A DNA stretch of 64,000 nt from Maritimibacter harenae (GTDB taxonomy: Bacteria > Pseudomonadota > Alphaproteobacteria > Rhodobacterales > Rhodobacteraceae), in contig NZ_WTUX01000012.1 of assembly GCF_009882975.1 (NCBI RefSeq), positions 68,820 to 132,819 on the forward strand, read 5' to 3'. The notes under the pieces were generated by a model that was not told the origin of the DNA, made no database searches, and was given only the letters and a program-made list of their open reading frames with translations. How positions within the stretch are numbered: position 1 is the stretch's first letter; the number at the start of each line of letters is the position of its first letter. Position numbers and translations under genes: made by a program. Shown piece by piece: positions 18,482 to 27,545 of this stretch.

Positions 18482-19453
18482 ATGGCACACTCCCGCCTGA
18501 CCCACGCGCTGGACACCGGCGCGCTGTTGCTGCCCGAGGGCCGCATCGCGGTGTTCGGCGCGCCCGCCGACACCGACCTCACCGCGCTGGAAGCCGACAG
18601 GGTCGAGGTGATCAGCCGTCACTACCCTGACGTGGTCCACTGGCAGGATCGCGGCTACCGCGTGCTCCAGGCGCCCGAGGGGCATTACGCCACCGCGCTT
18701 GTCCACCTGCCCCGCGCCAAGGATGCCGCGCGCGCCCGCCTGGCCGAGGCCGCGGCATGCTGCGACTTGCTGCTTGTCGACGGGGCCAAGACCGACGGCG
18801 TGGATTCGATCCTGAAGTCCGTCAAGAAGATCGCGCCGGTCGATCACGTGCTGGCCAAGGCGCACGGCAAGCTCTTCTGGCTCGCCGCCCCCGACCTGTC
18901 CGACTGGGCCGCCGCCCCGCGCGAGGTCGCGGGGTTCGTCACGCGCCCCGGCGTCTTCTCCGCCGACGGCCCCGACAAGGGCTCGGTCGCGCTGGCCGAG
19001 GCCCTGCCGCCGCTCGCGGGCCACGTGGTCGATCTGGGCGCGGGCTGGGGCTTTCTCGCCCGCACGATCCTCGCCTCAGACAAGGTGAGCGCGCTCGACC
19101 TCGTGGAGGCCGACCTCGATGCGCTCGATTGCGCGCGCAAGAACATCGACGACCCGCGCGCCCGGTTCCACTGGGCCGACGCGGCCACCTTCGCGCCGAA
19201 GGCACCGGTCGACGTGGTCGTGAGCAACCCGCCCTTCCACACCGGCCGCGCGGGCACGCCCGCGTTGGGCCAAGCCTTCATCCGGGCGGCCGCCCGGATG
19301 CTTGCCCCCTCCGGCAAGTTCTGGATGGTCGCCAACCGTCACCTGCCCTATGAAGACACACTCGCCGCCGTCTTCCGCCAGGTCGACGACATGGGTGGGA
19401 CGCCGGGGTTCAAGGTGATCCGGGCGACGAAACCCCTTCGCCAGGCCGGCTGA
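18482..19453 (+). CDS. RsmC-like class I SAM-dependent methyltransferase
   Basis: A 323-residue protein with the two-half layout of RsmC/RlmG rRNA guanine-N2 methyltransferases: a degenerate N-terminal domain and a catalytic C-terminal domain. SAM-binding motif I is VVDLGAGWGFLA (about 183-194), and the catalytic NPPFH signature is near residue 242, typical of enzymes methylating exocyclic amino groups. By family it would make m2G in 16S rRNA (position 1207 in E. coli), but the exact target is inferred. It follows clpS closely and is probably cotranscribed. Confidence 0.82.
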   Translation: MAHSRLTHALDTGALLLPEGRIAVFGAPADTDLTALEADRVEVISRHYPDVVHWQDRGYRVLQAPEGHYATALVHLPRAKDAARARLAEAAACCDLLLVDGAKTDGVDSILKSVKKIAPVDHVLAKAHGKLFWLAAPDLSDWAAAPREVAGFVTRPGVFSADGPDKGSVALAEALPPLAGHVVDLGAGWGFLARTILASDKVSALDLVEADLDALDCARKNIDDPRARFHWADAATFAPKAPVDVVVSNPPFHTGRAGTPALGQAFIRAAARMLAPSGKFWMVANRHLPYEDTLAAVFRQVDDMGGTPGFKVIRATKPLRQAG

Positions 19454-19492
19454 TCCGCCCTAGGCTCATTTCCGACGAATCAGGAGAGACGC

Positions 19493-20350
19493 ATGTCCTT
19501 TTCCATCGCGGGCAAGACCGCCATCGTCACCGGCGCCGCGAACGGCGTCGGCCTCGCCATTGCCCGCCATTTCGCCGATGCCGGCGCCCGCGTGATGTGC
19601 GCCGACATGGACGAGGTGAAGCTCGCCCGCGAATTCGGCGCGAACCCGGACATGGACGTGCTGCCCGACGCGGGCGAAGACGCTGTGGACGAGGACGCCT
19701 CGACCGTGCGCATCTTCGCCGGCGACCTGCGCGAAAAGCTCACCATCGCGAACCTGCTCTCGGCCACGATCGACGCCTTCGACCGGGTCGACATCCTGGT
19801 CAACGCGTCGCGCCAGGTGATCGGGATGGACCCGCTCGACAGCGACGACAAGACCGTCGAGACGCTTATGGAGCAGAACCTTATGACCGCGCTCAAGCTG
19901 AGCCAGGCGGTCGCCAAGCGCATGATCCAGCAGGCCGAGGACGAAGACGTGGAGCCCGAGCCGCAATCCATCGGCGCCATCGTGAACCTGACCTCGATCG
20001 CCGCGATCCGCACCCGTCCGCAGCTCATGGGGTTTTCCATCGCCTCGGCCGCACTCGAGCAGATGACCCGCTCGCTCGCCGTCGCGCTGGCGCCCAACCG
20101 CATCCGGGTGAACGCGGTCGGCTTCGGCTCGGTCATGTCGGCCAGCCTGCGCGAGGCCTGCGCGGCCGAACCGGGTCTGCGCGACGAGGTGATCACGGGC
20201 ACGCCACTGGGCCGGATCGCCGAAGCCGGCGAAGTGGCCGAGGCGGTGCATTTCCTCGCCTCCGACGCCTCGCGCTTCATGACCGGTCAGGTGGTGATGG
20301 TCGATGGTGGGCGCACGGTGATCGACGTGGTCGACACCGACACGCACTGA
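19493..20350 (+). CDS. atypical SDR-fold protein lacking catalytic Tyr and Lys
   Basis: A 285-residue short-chain dehydrogenase/reductase fold. The NAD(P)-binding TGAANGVG (13-20) and the catalytic-type Ser168 (NLTS) are present, but the Y-x3-K motif reads F181-S-I-A-S185: both the acid/base Tyr and the Lys are gone. It also carries an acidic insert (about 148-157). The C-terminal FLASDASRFMTGQVVMVDGG is normal for the family. AGGAGAG precedes the ATG. It may be a non-catalytic nucleotide-binding protein or use other chemistry. It lies 79 bases upstream of hemF on the same strand; no link to haem synthesis is established. Confidence 0.75.
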   Translation: MSFSIAGKTAIVTGAANGVGLAIARHFADAGARVMCADMDEVKLAREFGANPDMDVLPDAGEDAVDEDASTVRIFAGDLREKLTIANLLSATIDAFDRVDILVNASRQVIGMDPLDSDDKTVETLMEQNLMTALKLSQAVAKRMIQQAEDEDVEPEPQSIGAIVNLTSIAAIRTRPQLMGFSIASAALEQMTRSLAVALAPNRIRVNAVGFGSVMSASLREACAAEPGLRDEVITGTPLGRIAEAGEVAEAVHFLASDASRFMTGQVVMVDGGRTVIDVVDTDTH

Positions 20351-20429
20351 GCCCTCTCCCCGCGCACGGCATGTTCACTTCCGCCCTGCCGTCCGCTAGT
20401 CAGGGCCAACCGGAATGGGGAGGGTGCCG

Positions 20430-21320
20430 ATGACCGACATGATGGACGACCAGAAGACCCGGGCCTCGGCCTGGTTCCGCGACCTCCGCGACCAGATCGT
20501 CGCCGCTTTCGAGGACCTCGAGGACACCCAGGAGACCGGCCCCTTCGCCCAGGCGCCGGCCGGCCGGTTCGAGGTGACGCCGACCACGCGGACCTCGGAT
20601 GACGGATCGGACGCCGGCGGCGGGCTGATGTCCGTGATGCGCGGCGGCCGGGTGTTCGAAAAGGTCGGCGTGAACGTCTCGACCGTCTACGGCACCCTGG
20701 GCGAGCCCGCGCAGAAGGCGATGGCGGCGCGCGGCGTGCCGGGGATCGAGACGGACCCGCGTTTCTGGGCCTCCGGCATATCGCTCGTCGCCCACATGCA
20801 GAACCCGCATACCCCGGCGGTCCACATGAACACGCGCATGTTCTGGACCCCCAACACCTGGTGGTTCGGTGGCGGCGCCGATCTCAACCCCTGTATCGAG
20901 TACCCGGAGGACACGGCCCATTTCCACGCCGAGATGGAGACCGGCTGCGCCCCGCACGGGCCCGACTACTACGCGCGCTACAAGGCCTGGGCCGACGAGT
21001 ATTTCTACATCCCGCACCGCAAGCGCGCCCGCGGCGTGGGCGGCATCTTCTACGACGACCACAACACCGGCGACTGGGAGGCGGATTTCGCCTTCACCCA
21101 GGACGTCGGCCGCGCCTTCCTGCCCGCCTTCCTGCCGATCACGGAAAAACGCCGCGACACGCCCTGGGACGCGACGGACAAGGACACGCAGCTGATCCAC
21201 CGCGGTCTCTACGCCGAGTACAACCTGGTCTACGACCGCGGCACGAAATTCGGCCTCGCCACCGGCCATGACGCCAACGCCGTCCTGATGAGCCTGCCCC
21301 CGCTCGCGAAGTGGGTCTGA
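20430..21320 (+). CDS. hemF: oxygen-dependent coproporphyrinogen III oxidase
   Basis: Aerobic version of the HemN step, decarboxylating coproporphyrinogen III with O2 and no metal or organic cofactor. The 296-residue protein has GVNVSTVYG, the HMNTRMF...WWFGGGADLNP block (about 135-155) and GIFYDDHNTGDW. The ATG at 20430 is favoured over 20415 because AGGG lies five bases upstream. It is the last gene before a hairpin-rich intergenic repeat. Confidence 0.95.
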   Translation: MTDMMDDQKTRASAWFRDLRDQIVAAFEDLEDTQETGPFAQAPAGRFEVTPTTRTSDDGSDAGGGLMSVMRGGRVFEKVGVNVSTVYGTLGEPAQKAMAARGVPGIETDPRFWASGISLVAHMQNPHTPAVHMNTRMFWTPNTWWFGGGADLNPCIEYPEDTAHFHAEMETGCAPHGPDYYARYKAWADEYFYIPHRKRARGVGGIFYDDHNTGDWEADFAFTQDVGRAFLPAFLPITEKRRDTPWDATDKDTQLIHRGLYAEYNLVYDRGTKFGLATGHDANAVLMSLPPLAKWV

Positions 21321-21328
21321 AAGGCCGC

Positions 21329-21468
21329 CGGGGGGCTGTCTGCCCCCCGCGGCGCTGGCGCGCCGCTCCCCCCGAAGGTATTTCGAAAACGAAGAAGGGT
21401 CCCTTTCTCTGTTTCCCAAATACCTCGGGGGTTCGGGGGCAGCGCCCCCGATGCCGGCGCAGCCGGCA
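21329..21468. repeat. head-to-head pair of an intergenic hairpin repeat, plus extra hairpin
   Basis: Between hemF and dnaX lie two inverted copies of one unit. The left arm reads CCCCCGAAGGTATTTCGAAA (from 21369) and the right arm is its near-complement ending at about 21433, joined at about 21398. Each arm is flanked by a G/C hairpin: 21329-21336 with 21342-21349, and 21434-21440 with 21444-21450. A third perfect 7-bp hairpin follows at 21452-21458 with 21462-21468. A single further copy is at 31512-31561. This is a dispersed intergenic repeat of the REP/palindrome kind; the pair could also terminate hemF transcription. Confidence 0.75.
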
Positions 21469-21529
21469 CCTGTCGGTGGACGGCACCGGGGCCAGCCACT
21501 AGATTTGACAAGACTCATCCGGAGGTCCG

Positions 21530-23269
21530 ATGTCCGACAGCCCCGAATACCAGGTTCTCGCCCGCAAGTACCGGCCCGAGACCTTCGCCGACCTGATCGG
21601 CCAGGATGCGATGGTGCGCACCCTGAAGAACGCCTTCGCGGCCGACCGGATCGCGCAGGCCTTCATCATGACCGGCATCCGGGGGATCGGGAAGACCACT
21701 ACCGCGCGCATCATCGCCAAGGGGATGAACTGCATCGGCCCCGACGGCACCGGCGGGCCCACGGTCGAGCCCTGCGGGCAATGCGAGCATTGCGTCGCGA
21801 TCGCCGAGGGGCGGCACGTGGACGTGATGGAGATGGACGCGGCCTCGCGCACCGGCGTGGGCGACATCCGCGAGATCATCGACAGCGTGCATTACCGGGC
21901 GGCCTCGGCGCGCTACAAGATCTACATCATCGACGAGGTTCACATGCTGTCGACGAGCGCGTTCAACGCGCTTCTGAAGACGCTTGAGGAACCGCCGGCC
22001 CACGTGAAGTTCATCTTCGCCACGACCGAGATCCGGAAAGTGCCGGTCACGGTGCTCAGCCGCTGCCAGCGCTTCGACCTGCGCCGGATCGAGCCCGAGG
22101 ACATGATCCGGATGCTGCGCCGGATCGCGGATGCCGAGGGCGCGCAGATCGCGGATGACGCGCTCGCGCTCATCACGCGCTCGGCCGAAGGCTCGGCGCG
22201 GGACGCGCAGTCGCTTCTCGACCAGGCGATTTCGCACGGGGCCGGCGAGACCACCGCGGACCAGGTCCGCGCCATGCTGGGGCTGGCCGACCGGGGCCGC
22301 GTGCTCGACCTCATGGACATGATCCTGACCGGCGATGCGGCCGGCGCGCTGACGGAGCTGTCGGCGCAATACGCCGACGGGGCGGACCCGATGGCGGTTC
22401 TGCGCGACCTCGCCGAGGTCACGCACTGGGTGAGCGTCATCAAGATCACGCCGGAAGCGGTCGAGGATCCTACCGTCGCGCCGGACGAGCGCGCCCGCGG
22501 GCAGGCGATGGCGCAAGGCCTGTCGCAGCGCGTGCTCGCACGCATGTGGCAGATGCTGCTCAAGGCGATCGAGGAGGTGGGCCAGGCCCCGAACGCGATG
22601 ATGGCCGCCGAGATGGCGGTGATCCGGCTCACCCATGTCTCGGAACTGCCGAGCCCCGAAGAGCTGGTCCGCAAGCTCCAGGACACGCCACCGCCACCCC
22701 CGCCGGGGCCGCAGAACGGCGGCGCGAGCCCGACCGGCGGCGGTCCGTCCGCCCATGCCGGGCGCCCGGCACCCTCCGGTGGCGGAGGCGGCGGCACTGT
22801 CACCGCGCTGGCGACCGACAGCGAACACGCGCTGGCGCATTACGCGACGTTCCAGAACGTCATCAACCTGATCCGCTCGAACCGCGACGTGAAGCTGCTG
22901 GTCGAGGTCGAAACCTGCCTGCGCCTGGCCTCCTACCAGCCCGGCCGGATCGAGTTCACCCCGACCCCGGACGCCCCGCGCGACCTGGCCGCACGGCTGG
23001 CCCAGCGCTTGCAGGGCTGGACCGGGGTGCGCTGGGGCGTGAGCGTGGTCAACACCTCGGAGGCGCCGACCATCGCCGAGACCCGCGACGCCGAGGAGCT
23101 GTCGCTGCGCGAGGAGGCGAGCACCCATCCGCTGGTGCAGGCCGTCATCGCGGCCTTCCCGCAAGCCAAGATCACCGGCATCCGCACGCCCGAGGCGCTC
23201 GAGGCCGAAGCCGAGGCCGAAGCGCTGCCCGAAGTTGACGAGGAATGGGATCCGTTCGAGGACGGCTGA
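21530..23269 (+). CDS. dnaX: DNA polymerase III subunit gamma/tau
   Basis: Clamp-loader ATPase subunit. In 579 residues: AAA+ domain with Walker A GIRGIGKT (49-56), zinc module with C68, C82, C85 and C88, D135-E-V-H, LLKTLEEPP and an SRC sensor; then the collar domain, a Pro/Gly-rich linker (about 385-420, containing PPPPPPGP) and a tau-specific C-terminal domain that in known proteins binds the polymerase. GGAGG lies six bases before the ATG. I see no clear A-rich slippery heptamer, so a shorter gamma form by frameshifting is not evident. ybaB and recR follow, a common order. Confidence 0.95.
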   Translation: MSDSPEYQVLARKYRPETFADLIGQDAMVRTLKNAFAADRIAQAFIMTGIRGIGKTTTARIIAKGMNCIGPDGTGGPTVEPCGQCEHCVAIAEGRHVDVMEMDAASRTGVGDIREIIDSVHYRAASARYKIYIIDEVHMLSTSAFNALLKTLEEPPAHVKFIFATTEIRKVPVTVLSRCQRFDLRRIEPEDMIRMLRRIADAEGAQIADDALALITRSAEGSARDAQSLLDQAISHGAGETTADQVRAMLGLADRGRVLDLMDMILTGDAAGALTELSAQYADGADPMAVLRDLAEVTHWVSVIKITPEAVEDPTVAPDERARGQAMAQGLSQRVLARMWQMLLKAIEEVGQAPNAMMAAEMAVIRLTHVSELPSPEELVRKLQDTPPPPPPGPQNGGASPTGGGPSAHAGRPAPSGGGGGGTVTALATDSEHALAHYATFQNVINLIRSNRDVKLLVEVETCLRLASYQPGRIEFTPTPDAPRDLAARLAQRLQGWTGVRWGVSVVNTSEAPTIAETRDAEELSLREEASTHPLVQAVIAAFPQAKITGIRTPEALEAEAEAEALPEVDEEWDPFEDG

Positions 23270-23334
23270 ACCCTTGTCGCCGGCCTTGCCGGTTGCGATA
23301 TAGAGAACAACACCCGAACGCATAGGAGAGACCG

Positions 23335-23685
23335 ATGCTCAAAGGACTCGGCGGCCTTGGCGACATGTCCAAGATGATGAAAGCCGCGCAGGAAATGCAG
23401 ACCAAGATGGCGGAGATGCAGGAAAGCCTCGACTCGATCGAGGTCGTCGGCGAATCCGGCGCGGGCCTCGTGAAGGCGACCGCGACCGCCAAGGGCGAAC
23501 TCACCGGGCTCGACATCGACCCGAAGATCTTCGACCCGAACGAGAAGGAAGTCGTCGAGGACCTGATCCTGGCCGCGATCAAGGACGCGCAGGTGAAAGC
23601 GTCCGAGCGGTCCTCGGAAGAGATGCAGAAGATCACCGAGGAGCTCGGGCTGCCCGCCGGCATGGCCAACCCGTTCGGGGGCTGA
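23335..23685 (+). CDS. YbaB/EbfC family nucleoid-associated protein
   Basis: A 116-residue homologue of YbaB/EbfC, small dimeric DNA-binding proteins encoded between dnaX and recR in many bacteria. It has the N-terminal helical KMMKAAQEMQTKMAEMQESL, the central strand region GLVKATATAKGELTGLDIDP, and the C-terminal helix with EEMQKITEELGLP followed by the Met/Gly tail. AGGAGAG precedes the ATG. Three bases separate it from the recR start codon. Confidence 0.93.
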   Translation: MLKGLGGLGDMSKMMKAAQEMQTKMAEMQESLDSIEVVGESGAGLVKATATAKGELTGLDIDPKIFDPNEKEVVEDLILAAIKDAQVKASERSSEEMQKITEELGLPAGMANPFGG

Positions 23686-23688
23686 GAC

Positions 23689-24285
23689 TTGGCCGAAGTC
23701 CCGCGCGACATCGAGAACCTGATCGAGATGATGGCGAAGCTGCCGGGGCTCGGGCCGCGCTCGGCCAGGCGTGCCGTGCTGCATCTGATCCGGAAGCGCG
23801 GGCTCCTGCTCACGCCGCTCGCCGACGCGATGCACGCGGTGGCGGCCAGCGCGCGCGAATGCATCACCTGCGGGAACATCGGCACGACCGAGGTCTGCGA
23901 AATCTGCACCTCGGAAAAGCGCGCGACCGGCGAGATCTGCGTGGTCGAGGACGTGGCCGACCTCTGGGCGATGGAGCGCTCCGGCACCTTCAAGGGCCGC
24001 TACCACGTGCTGGGCGGCACGCTCTCCGCGCTCGACGCCGTCGGGCCGGAGGATCTGCGCATCCCGAAGCTCGTGCAGCGGATCGGGGACGAGAACGTGA
24101 GCGAGGTGATCCTCGCCCTCAACGCCACCGTCGACGGCCAGACGACCGCGCATTACATCGCCGAAGAGCTCGAAGGCCGCTGCGAGGTGACGTCACTGGC
24201 GCAGGGCGTCCCGATCGGCGGCGAGCTCGATTACCTCGACGACGGGACGATCACGGCCGCCCTTCGCGCGCGCAAGCGGGTCTAG
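23689..24285 (+). CDS. recR: recombination mediator RecR
   Basis: Part of RecFOR-type loading of RecA on gapped DNA. The 198-residue protein has helix-hairpin-helix [18 protein letters not shown], a zinc finger with C58, C61, C70 and C73, a Toprim domain ([12 protein letters not shown]) and the C-terminal Walker-B-like LDYLDDGTI. The start is a TTG at 23689; the protein aligns with RecR from its second residue and no better ATG is available. The TAG stop overlaps the 3' end of the convergent NTF2-like gene by four bases. Confidence 0.95.
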   Translation: MAEVPRDIENLIEMMAKLPGLGPRSARRAVLHLIRKRGLLLTPLADAMHAVAASARECITCGNIGTTEVCEICTSEKRATGEICVVEDVADLWAMERSGTFKGRYHVLGGTLSALDAVGPEDLRIPKLVQRIGDENVSEVILALNATVDGQTTAHYIAEELEGRCEVTSLAQGVPIGGELDYLDDGTITAALRARKRV

Positions 24286-24650
24286 CGCTTCTTCGGCTCC
24301 TGCCGGTGGCAGGTGAGCTTCCAGTCGCCCGCATCCTTCTCGTAGATGCTTTCGCATTGCGCGACGTAGGAGCGTCCGCCGATCTGCGACGCCTCGGCGC
24401 GGTAGACCAGTCGCACCTTGTCCGCGGCCGTCTCGATCGACCGGTTGAAGAAGATCACGTTGTCCCAGCGCGGCGCGTTTTCGAGCGCGTCGAGAATCTG
24501 GGTGCCGCGGAGCATCCCGGTCGGTTCGGGGAAATACATCACCGCGTCACGGTCCATGTGGGCCCGGAAGTAATCCGGACCCTCCAGCCAGAAGTTCTCT
24601 TCTTCCGCCCAAAGGCTCTGAGTCGTGTTGATGTCATCCATTGTGATCAT
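24282..24650 (-). CDS. NTF2-like (SnoaL/DUF4440 type) protein
   Basis: A 122-residue protein (or 119 if it starts at the inner ATG, 24641) with an N-terminal helix, a [22 protein letters not shown] segment and a curved-sheet region with [10 protein letters not shown] and [10 protein letters not shown], as in NTF2-like cone folds. These act as small-molecule binding or enzymatic domains; the ligand is unknown. The 137-base divergent gap before the ABC gene is locally AT-rich on this side and probably contains its promoter. Confidence 0.65.
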   Translation of the reverse strand: MITMDDINTTQSLWAEEENFWLEGPDYFRAHMDRDAVMYFPEPTGMLRGTQILDALENAPRWDNVIFFNRSIETAADKVRLVYRAEASQIGGRSYVAQCESIYEKDAGDWKLTCHRQEPKKR

Positions 24651-24787
24651 GACACTGTATCAACACATGAAATGCAAATTGGTTCAGTGCGGATGCGCCC
24701 ACGTCCCTGTGCGGCGCGCCGCGCGGAAACCACTGGCGATCCGGGGAACGAGCCCTTAGGTTCCGCTAGCGCAAACAGGAGGGGCTC

Positions 24788-25738
24788 GTGGCACCAATCA
24801 TCAAGATCGAAGATCTGGAAAAGACCTACGAGAACGGGTTTCAGGCGCTCAAGGGCGTTGACCTGGACATCGAGGAAGGCGAGGTTCTGGCGCTTCTCGG
24901 CCCCAACGGGGCGGGCAAGACGACGCTGATCTCGATCATCTGCGGACTGGCCAAGGCCACCAAGGGCAAGGTCACGGTCGGCGGGCATGACATCTCGCAC
25001 GACTTCCGCAAGGCGCGCGAAATGATCGGACTCGTGCCGCAGGAAATGTCGATCGAGATCTTCGAGCGGGTTCAGGCCAACGTGCGCCATTCGCGCGGGT
25101 TGTTCGGCAAGCCCCGCAACGACGAATACATCGAGCGTGTCCTCAAGGACCTGACGCTGTGGGACAAGAAGGACAACCGCATCCGCGAACTGTCCGGCGG
25201 CATGAAGCGCCGCGTGATGATCGCCAAGGCGCTGTCCCACGAACCGCGCATCCTGTTCCTCGACGAACCCACCGCGGGCGTCGACGTGGAGCTGCGCAAG
25301 GAAATGTGGGACGTCATGACGGAACTGAAGAAGTCCGGCGTGACGATCATCCTGACCACCCATTACATCGAAGAGGCCGAGGCGATGGCCGACCGGGTCG
25401 GCGTCATCTCGAAGGGTGAGCTGCTGCTGGTCGAAGAGACCGACACGCTCATGAAAAGCCTGGGCAAGAAGATGCTCGAGATCGAGCTGGACGAGCCCAT
25501 CGATGCGCTGCCCGAGGCGCTGGCGGCGCGCGGCGTGGCACTGGGCGAAGGTGGCGCGACGCTTGAATACTACTACGACACCGCGGCCGAAAAGACGGGG
25601 ATCACCGACCTCCTGGCCGAGGTGCGCAAGGCCGGGCTCACCATGTCCGACCTGTCGACGCGGCAAAGTTCGCTCGAAGACATCTTCGTGGATCTCGTCG
25701 CACAGCAGAAAGAGAAAGACGAGGAGACGGCAGCATGA
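24788..25738 (+). CDS. ABC-2 type exporter, ATP-binding protein
   Basis: A 316-residue ABC ATPase with Walker A GPNGAGKT (38-45), signature LSGGMKRR (about 137-144), Walker [13 protein letters not shown] and the H-loop TTHY. The C-terminal extension (about 225-316), with strand-rich and [10 protein letters not shown] segments, is typical of drug- or polysaccharide-type ABC-2 exporters. It starts with GTG preceded by AGGAGGGG, a strong ribosome-binding site. The stop overlaps the start of the permease gene by four bases, so the two form one transporter of unknown cargo. Confidence 0.9.
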   Translation: MAPIIKIEDLEKTYENGFQALKGVDLDIEEGEVLALLGPNGAGKTTLISIICGLAKATKGKVTVGGHDISHDFRKAREMIGLVPQEMSIEIFERVQANVRHSRGLFGKPRNDEYIERVLKDLTLWDKKDNRIRELSGGMKRRVMIAKALSHEPRILFLDEPTAGVDVELRKEMWDVMTELKKSGVTIILTTHYIEEAEAMADRVGVISKGELLLVEETDTLMKSLGKKMLEIELDEPIDALPEALAARGVALGEGGATLEYYYDTAAEKTGITDLLAEVRKAGLTMSDLSTRQSSLEDIFVDLVAQQKEKDEETAA

Positions 25739-26496
25739 ATTTCCGAGCCATCGCGGCCATCTACAAGTTCGAAATGGCGCGCACCTTTCGCTCGATCGGG
25801 CAATCGGTGATCAGCCCGGTCGTCTCGACCTCGCTCTACTTCGTGGTCTTCGGCACCGCCATCGGCAGCCGGATCGACACGGTCGAAGGCATCGCCTACG
25901 GCGCATTCATCGTACCCGGCCTCATGATGCTTCAGATGCTGATGCAATCGGTGTCGAACGCGGCGCTGGGGATCTACTTTCCGAAATTCGTCGGCACGAT
26001 CTACGAGGTGCTGTCGGCCCCGATCTCGGTCCCCGAGATCGTGATGGGATACGTGGGGGCGGCCGCAACGAAGGCGTTGATGATTGGCCTGATCATCCTG
26101 GGGACGGCATCGTTCTTCGTCGACCTCCAGATCGCGCACCCCTTGGCGATGCTCGCCTTCATGGTCCTGACCTGCGTCACCTTCGCGATGTTCGGGTTCA
26201 TCATCGGCATCTGGGCGGACAACTTCGAACAGGTGAACCTGATCCCGATGCTGGTGATCACGCCGCTCGTGTTCCTGGGCGGGGCGTTCTACTCGATCTC
26301 GATGCTGCCCGAAGCCTGGCAGACGGTGGCGCTGTTCAACCCGGTGGTCTACCTCGTCTCGGGGTTCCGCTGGTCGTTCTTCGCCATGTCGGACGTGCCC
26401 GTTGGCATCTCTCTCGTGGCCATCGCGGTGGTGCTGGTGCTCTGCCTCACGGCGATCACGGCCATCTTCCGGACCGGCTGGAAATTGCGGTCCTGA
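25735..26496 (+). CDS. ABC-2 type exporter, permease
   Basis: A 253-residue membrane protein with six predicted helices, a [20 protein letters not shown]-like amphipathic start and the ABC-2 motif near the C-terminus ([22 protein letters not shown]). It partners the preceding ATPase; ATGA overlap couples translation. NodJ-like and multidrug-type permeases share this form. The 89 bases to the next gene contain no obvious terminator. Confidence 0.88.
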   Translation: MNFRAIAAIYKFEMARTFRSIGQSVISPVVSTSLYFVVFGTAIGSRIDTVEGIAYGAFIVPGLMMLQMLMQSVSNAALGIYFPKFVGTIYEVLSAPISVPEIVMGYVGAAATKALMIGLIILGTASFFVDLQIAHPLAMLAFMVLTCVTFAMFGFIIGIWADNFEQVNLIPMLVITPLVFLGGAFYSISMLPEAWQTVALFNPVVYLVSGFRWSFFAMSDVPVGISLVAIAVVLVLCLTAITAIFRTGWKLRS

Positions 26497-26585
26497 CGCG
26501 CTGACACGACGTCACGGCCACAGGGGGGGCACAATCGCCCGGCGCGGCCTTGTAGCCCCCCTGCCCCGCCTCTACATCCAAGCTC

Positions 26586-27383
26586 ATGAAACGCTGGATC
26601 CCTTTCATGAAGCCCGACCCCGTGGTCGCGGTCATCCGGTTGCACGGGACGATCGCCACGGGCCCCCGCGGGCAGCTCAACGACATCGTCATGGCAAGCC
26701 CGATCGAACGGGCCTTTCGCAGGGGCCGCCCCGCGGCAGTCGCGCTGTCGATCAACTCGCCCGGCGGCAGCCCGGTGCAATCCTCTCTCATCGCCGCGCG
26801 CATCCGCCGGCTGGCGGACGAGAAGAAGGTGCCAGTCTATGCCTTCGTGGAGGACGCAGCGGCGTCCGGGGGTTACTGGCTCGCCTGTGCCGGGGACGAA
26901 ATCTACGCCGACCGGTCGTCGATCGTGGGCTCCATCGGCGTGATCATGGCCAGCTTCGGCGCGCACGAATTCATCGCGCGCCACGGGATCGAGCGCCGCG
27001 TCTACACGTCGGGCGAGTCGAAATCCCAGCTCGATCCGTTCAAGCCGGAAGACCCCAAGGACGTTGAACGGATCAAGGCGATCGGCGGCGACATCCACGA
27101 GGCCTTCATCGAGCACGTGAAGCAGGCGCGCGGCGACAAGCTCGCCGACGACGCCGCGCTGTTTTCCGGCGAATTCTGGGTCGGTCAGAAAGCGGTCGAC
27201 CTCGGGCTCGCCGACGGCCTCGGGCACCTGGTGCCCTTCATGAAGGACAAGTTCGGCAAGGACGTGAAATTCCAGGTTTTCGGCCCCAAGAAATCCCTGT
27301 TCAAACGCTTCGGCGCCCAGATGGCGGGCGAGGCGCTGGCGGCAGTGGAAGACCGGGTCCTCTGGTCGCGGTTCGGGCTCTGA
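26586..27383 (+). CDS. S49 family serine peptidase (SppA-like, short form)
   Basis: A 265-residue ClpP-fold peptidase. The oxyanion segment is SINSPGGSP (55-63), the likely nucleophile is S94 in AAASGGYW, and the general base Lys is probably K146 in SGESKSQLDPF. It lacks the N-terminal half of long SppA proteins and has no clear membrane anchor, so it may act on the cytoplasmic side or associate peripherally. Substrates may be signal-peptide remnants or membrane proteins, by family. It is followed after three bases by a tiny zinc-ribbon gene. Confidence 0.88.
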   Translation: MKRWIPFMKPDPVVAVIRLHGTIATGPRGQLNDIVMASPIERAFRRGRPAAVALSINSPGGSPVQSSLIAARIRRLADEKKVPVYAFVEDAAASGGYWLACAGDEIYADRSSIVGSIGVIMASFGAHEFIARHGIERRVYTSGESKSQLDPFKPEDPKDVERIKAIGGDIHEAFIEHVKQARGDKLADDAALFSGEFWVGQKAVDLGLADGLGHLVPFMKDKFGKDVKFQVFGPKKSLFKRFGAQMAGEALAAVEDRVLWSRFGL

Positions 27384-27386
27384 TCC

Positions 27387-27545
27387 ATGGTCAAGATCGT
27401 CTCGCTCTTCCTGATCGGCATGCTGGTGCTCGCCATGTTCGGGCGCCTGCGCATTCCCGGCGCAAAGAAGCTTTCCAACGCGAAATGCCCGAAATGCGGC
27501 CGTTTCAGGCTTGGCAAAGGGCCCTGCGAGTGCGGTCATAAATGA
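27387..27545 (+). CDS. small membrane protein with zinc ribbon (52 aa), function unknown
   Basis: A 52-residue frame: MVKIVSLFLIGMLVLAMFG forms one membrane helix, a basic hinge follows, and the C-terminus has CPKCGR...CECG, a four-cysteine zinc-ribbon pattern. It starts three bases after the peptidase stop and its TGA overlaps the ATG of the exchanger gene, so its position is fixed by neighbours on both sides, which strongly supports it being real. No function is known to me; it could couple the membrane to one of the flanking proteins. Confidence 0.75.
   Translation: MVKIVSLFLIGMLVLAMFGRLRIPGAKKLSNAKCPKCGRFRLGKGPCECGHK

Noticed and set aside
21900-22800. Programmed frameshift in dnaX to give a short gamma subunit
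   Set aside because: I could find no A-rich slippery heptamer followed by a stop in the expected region.
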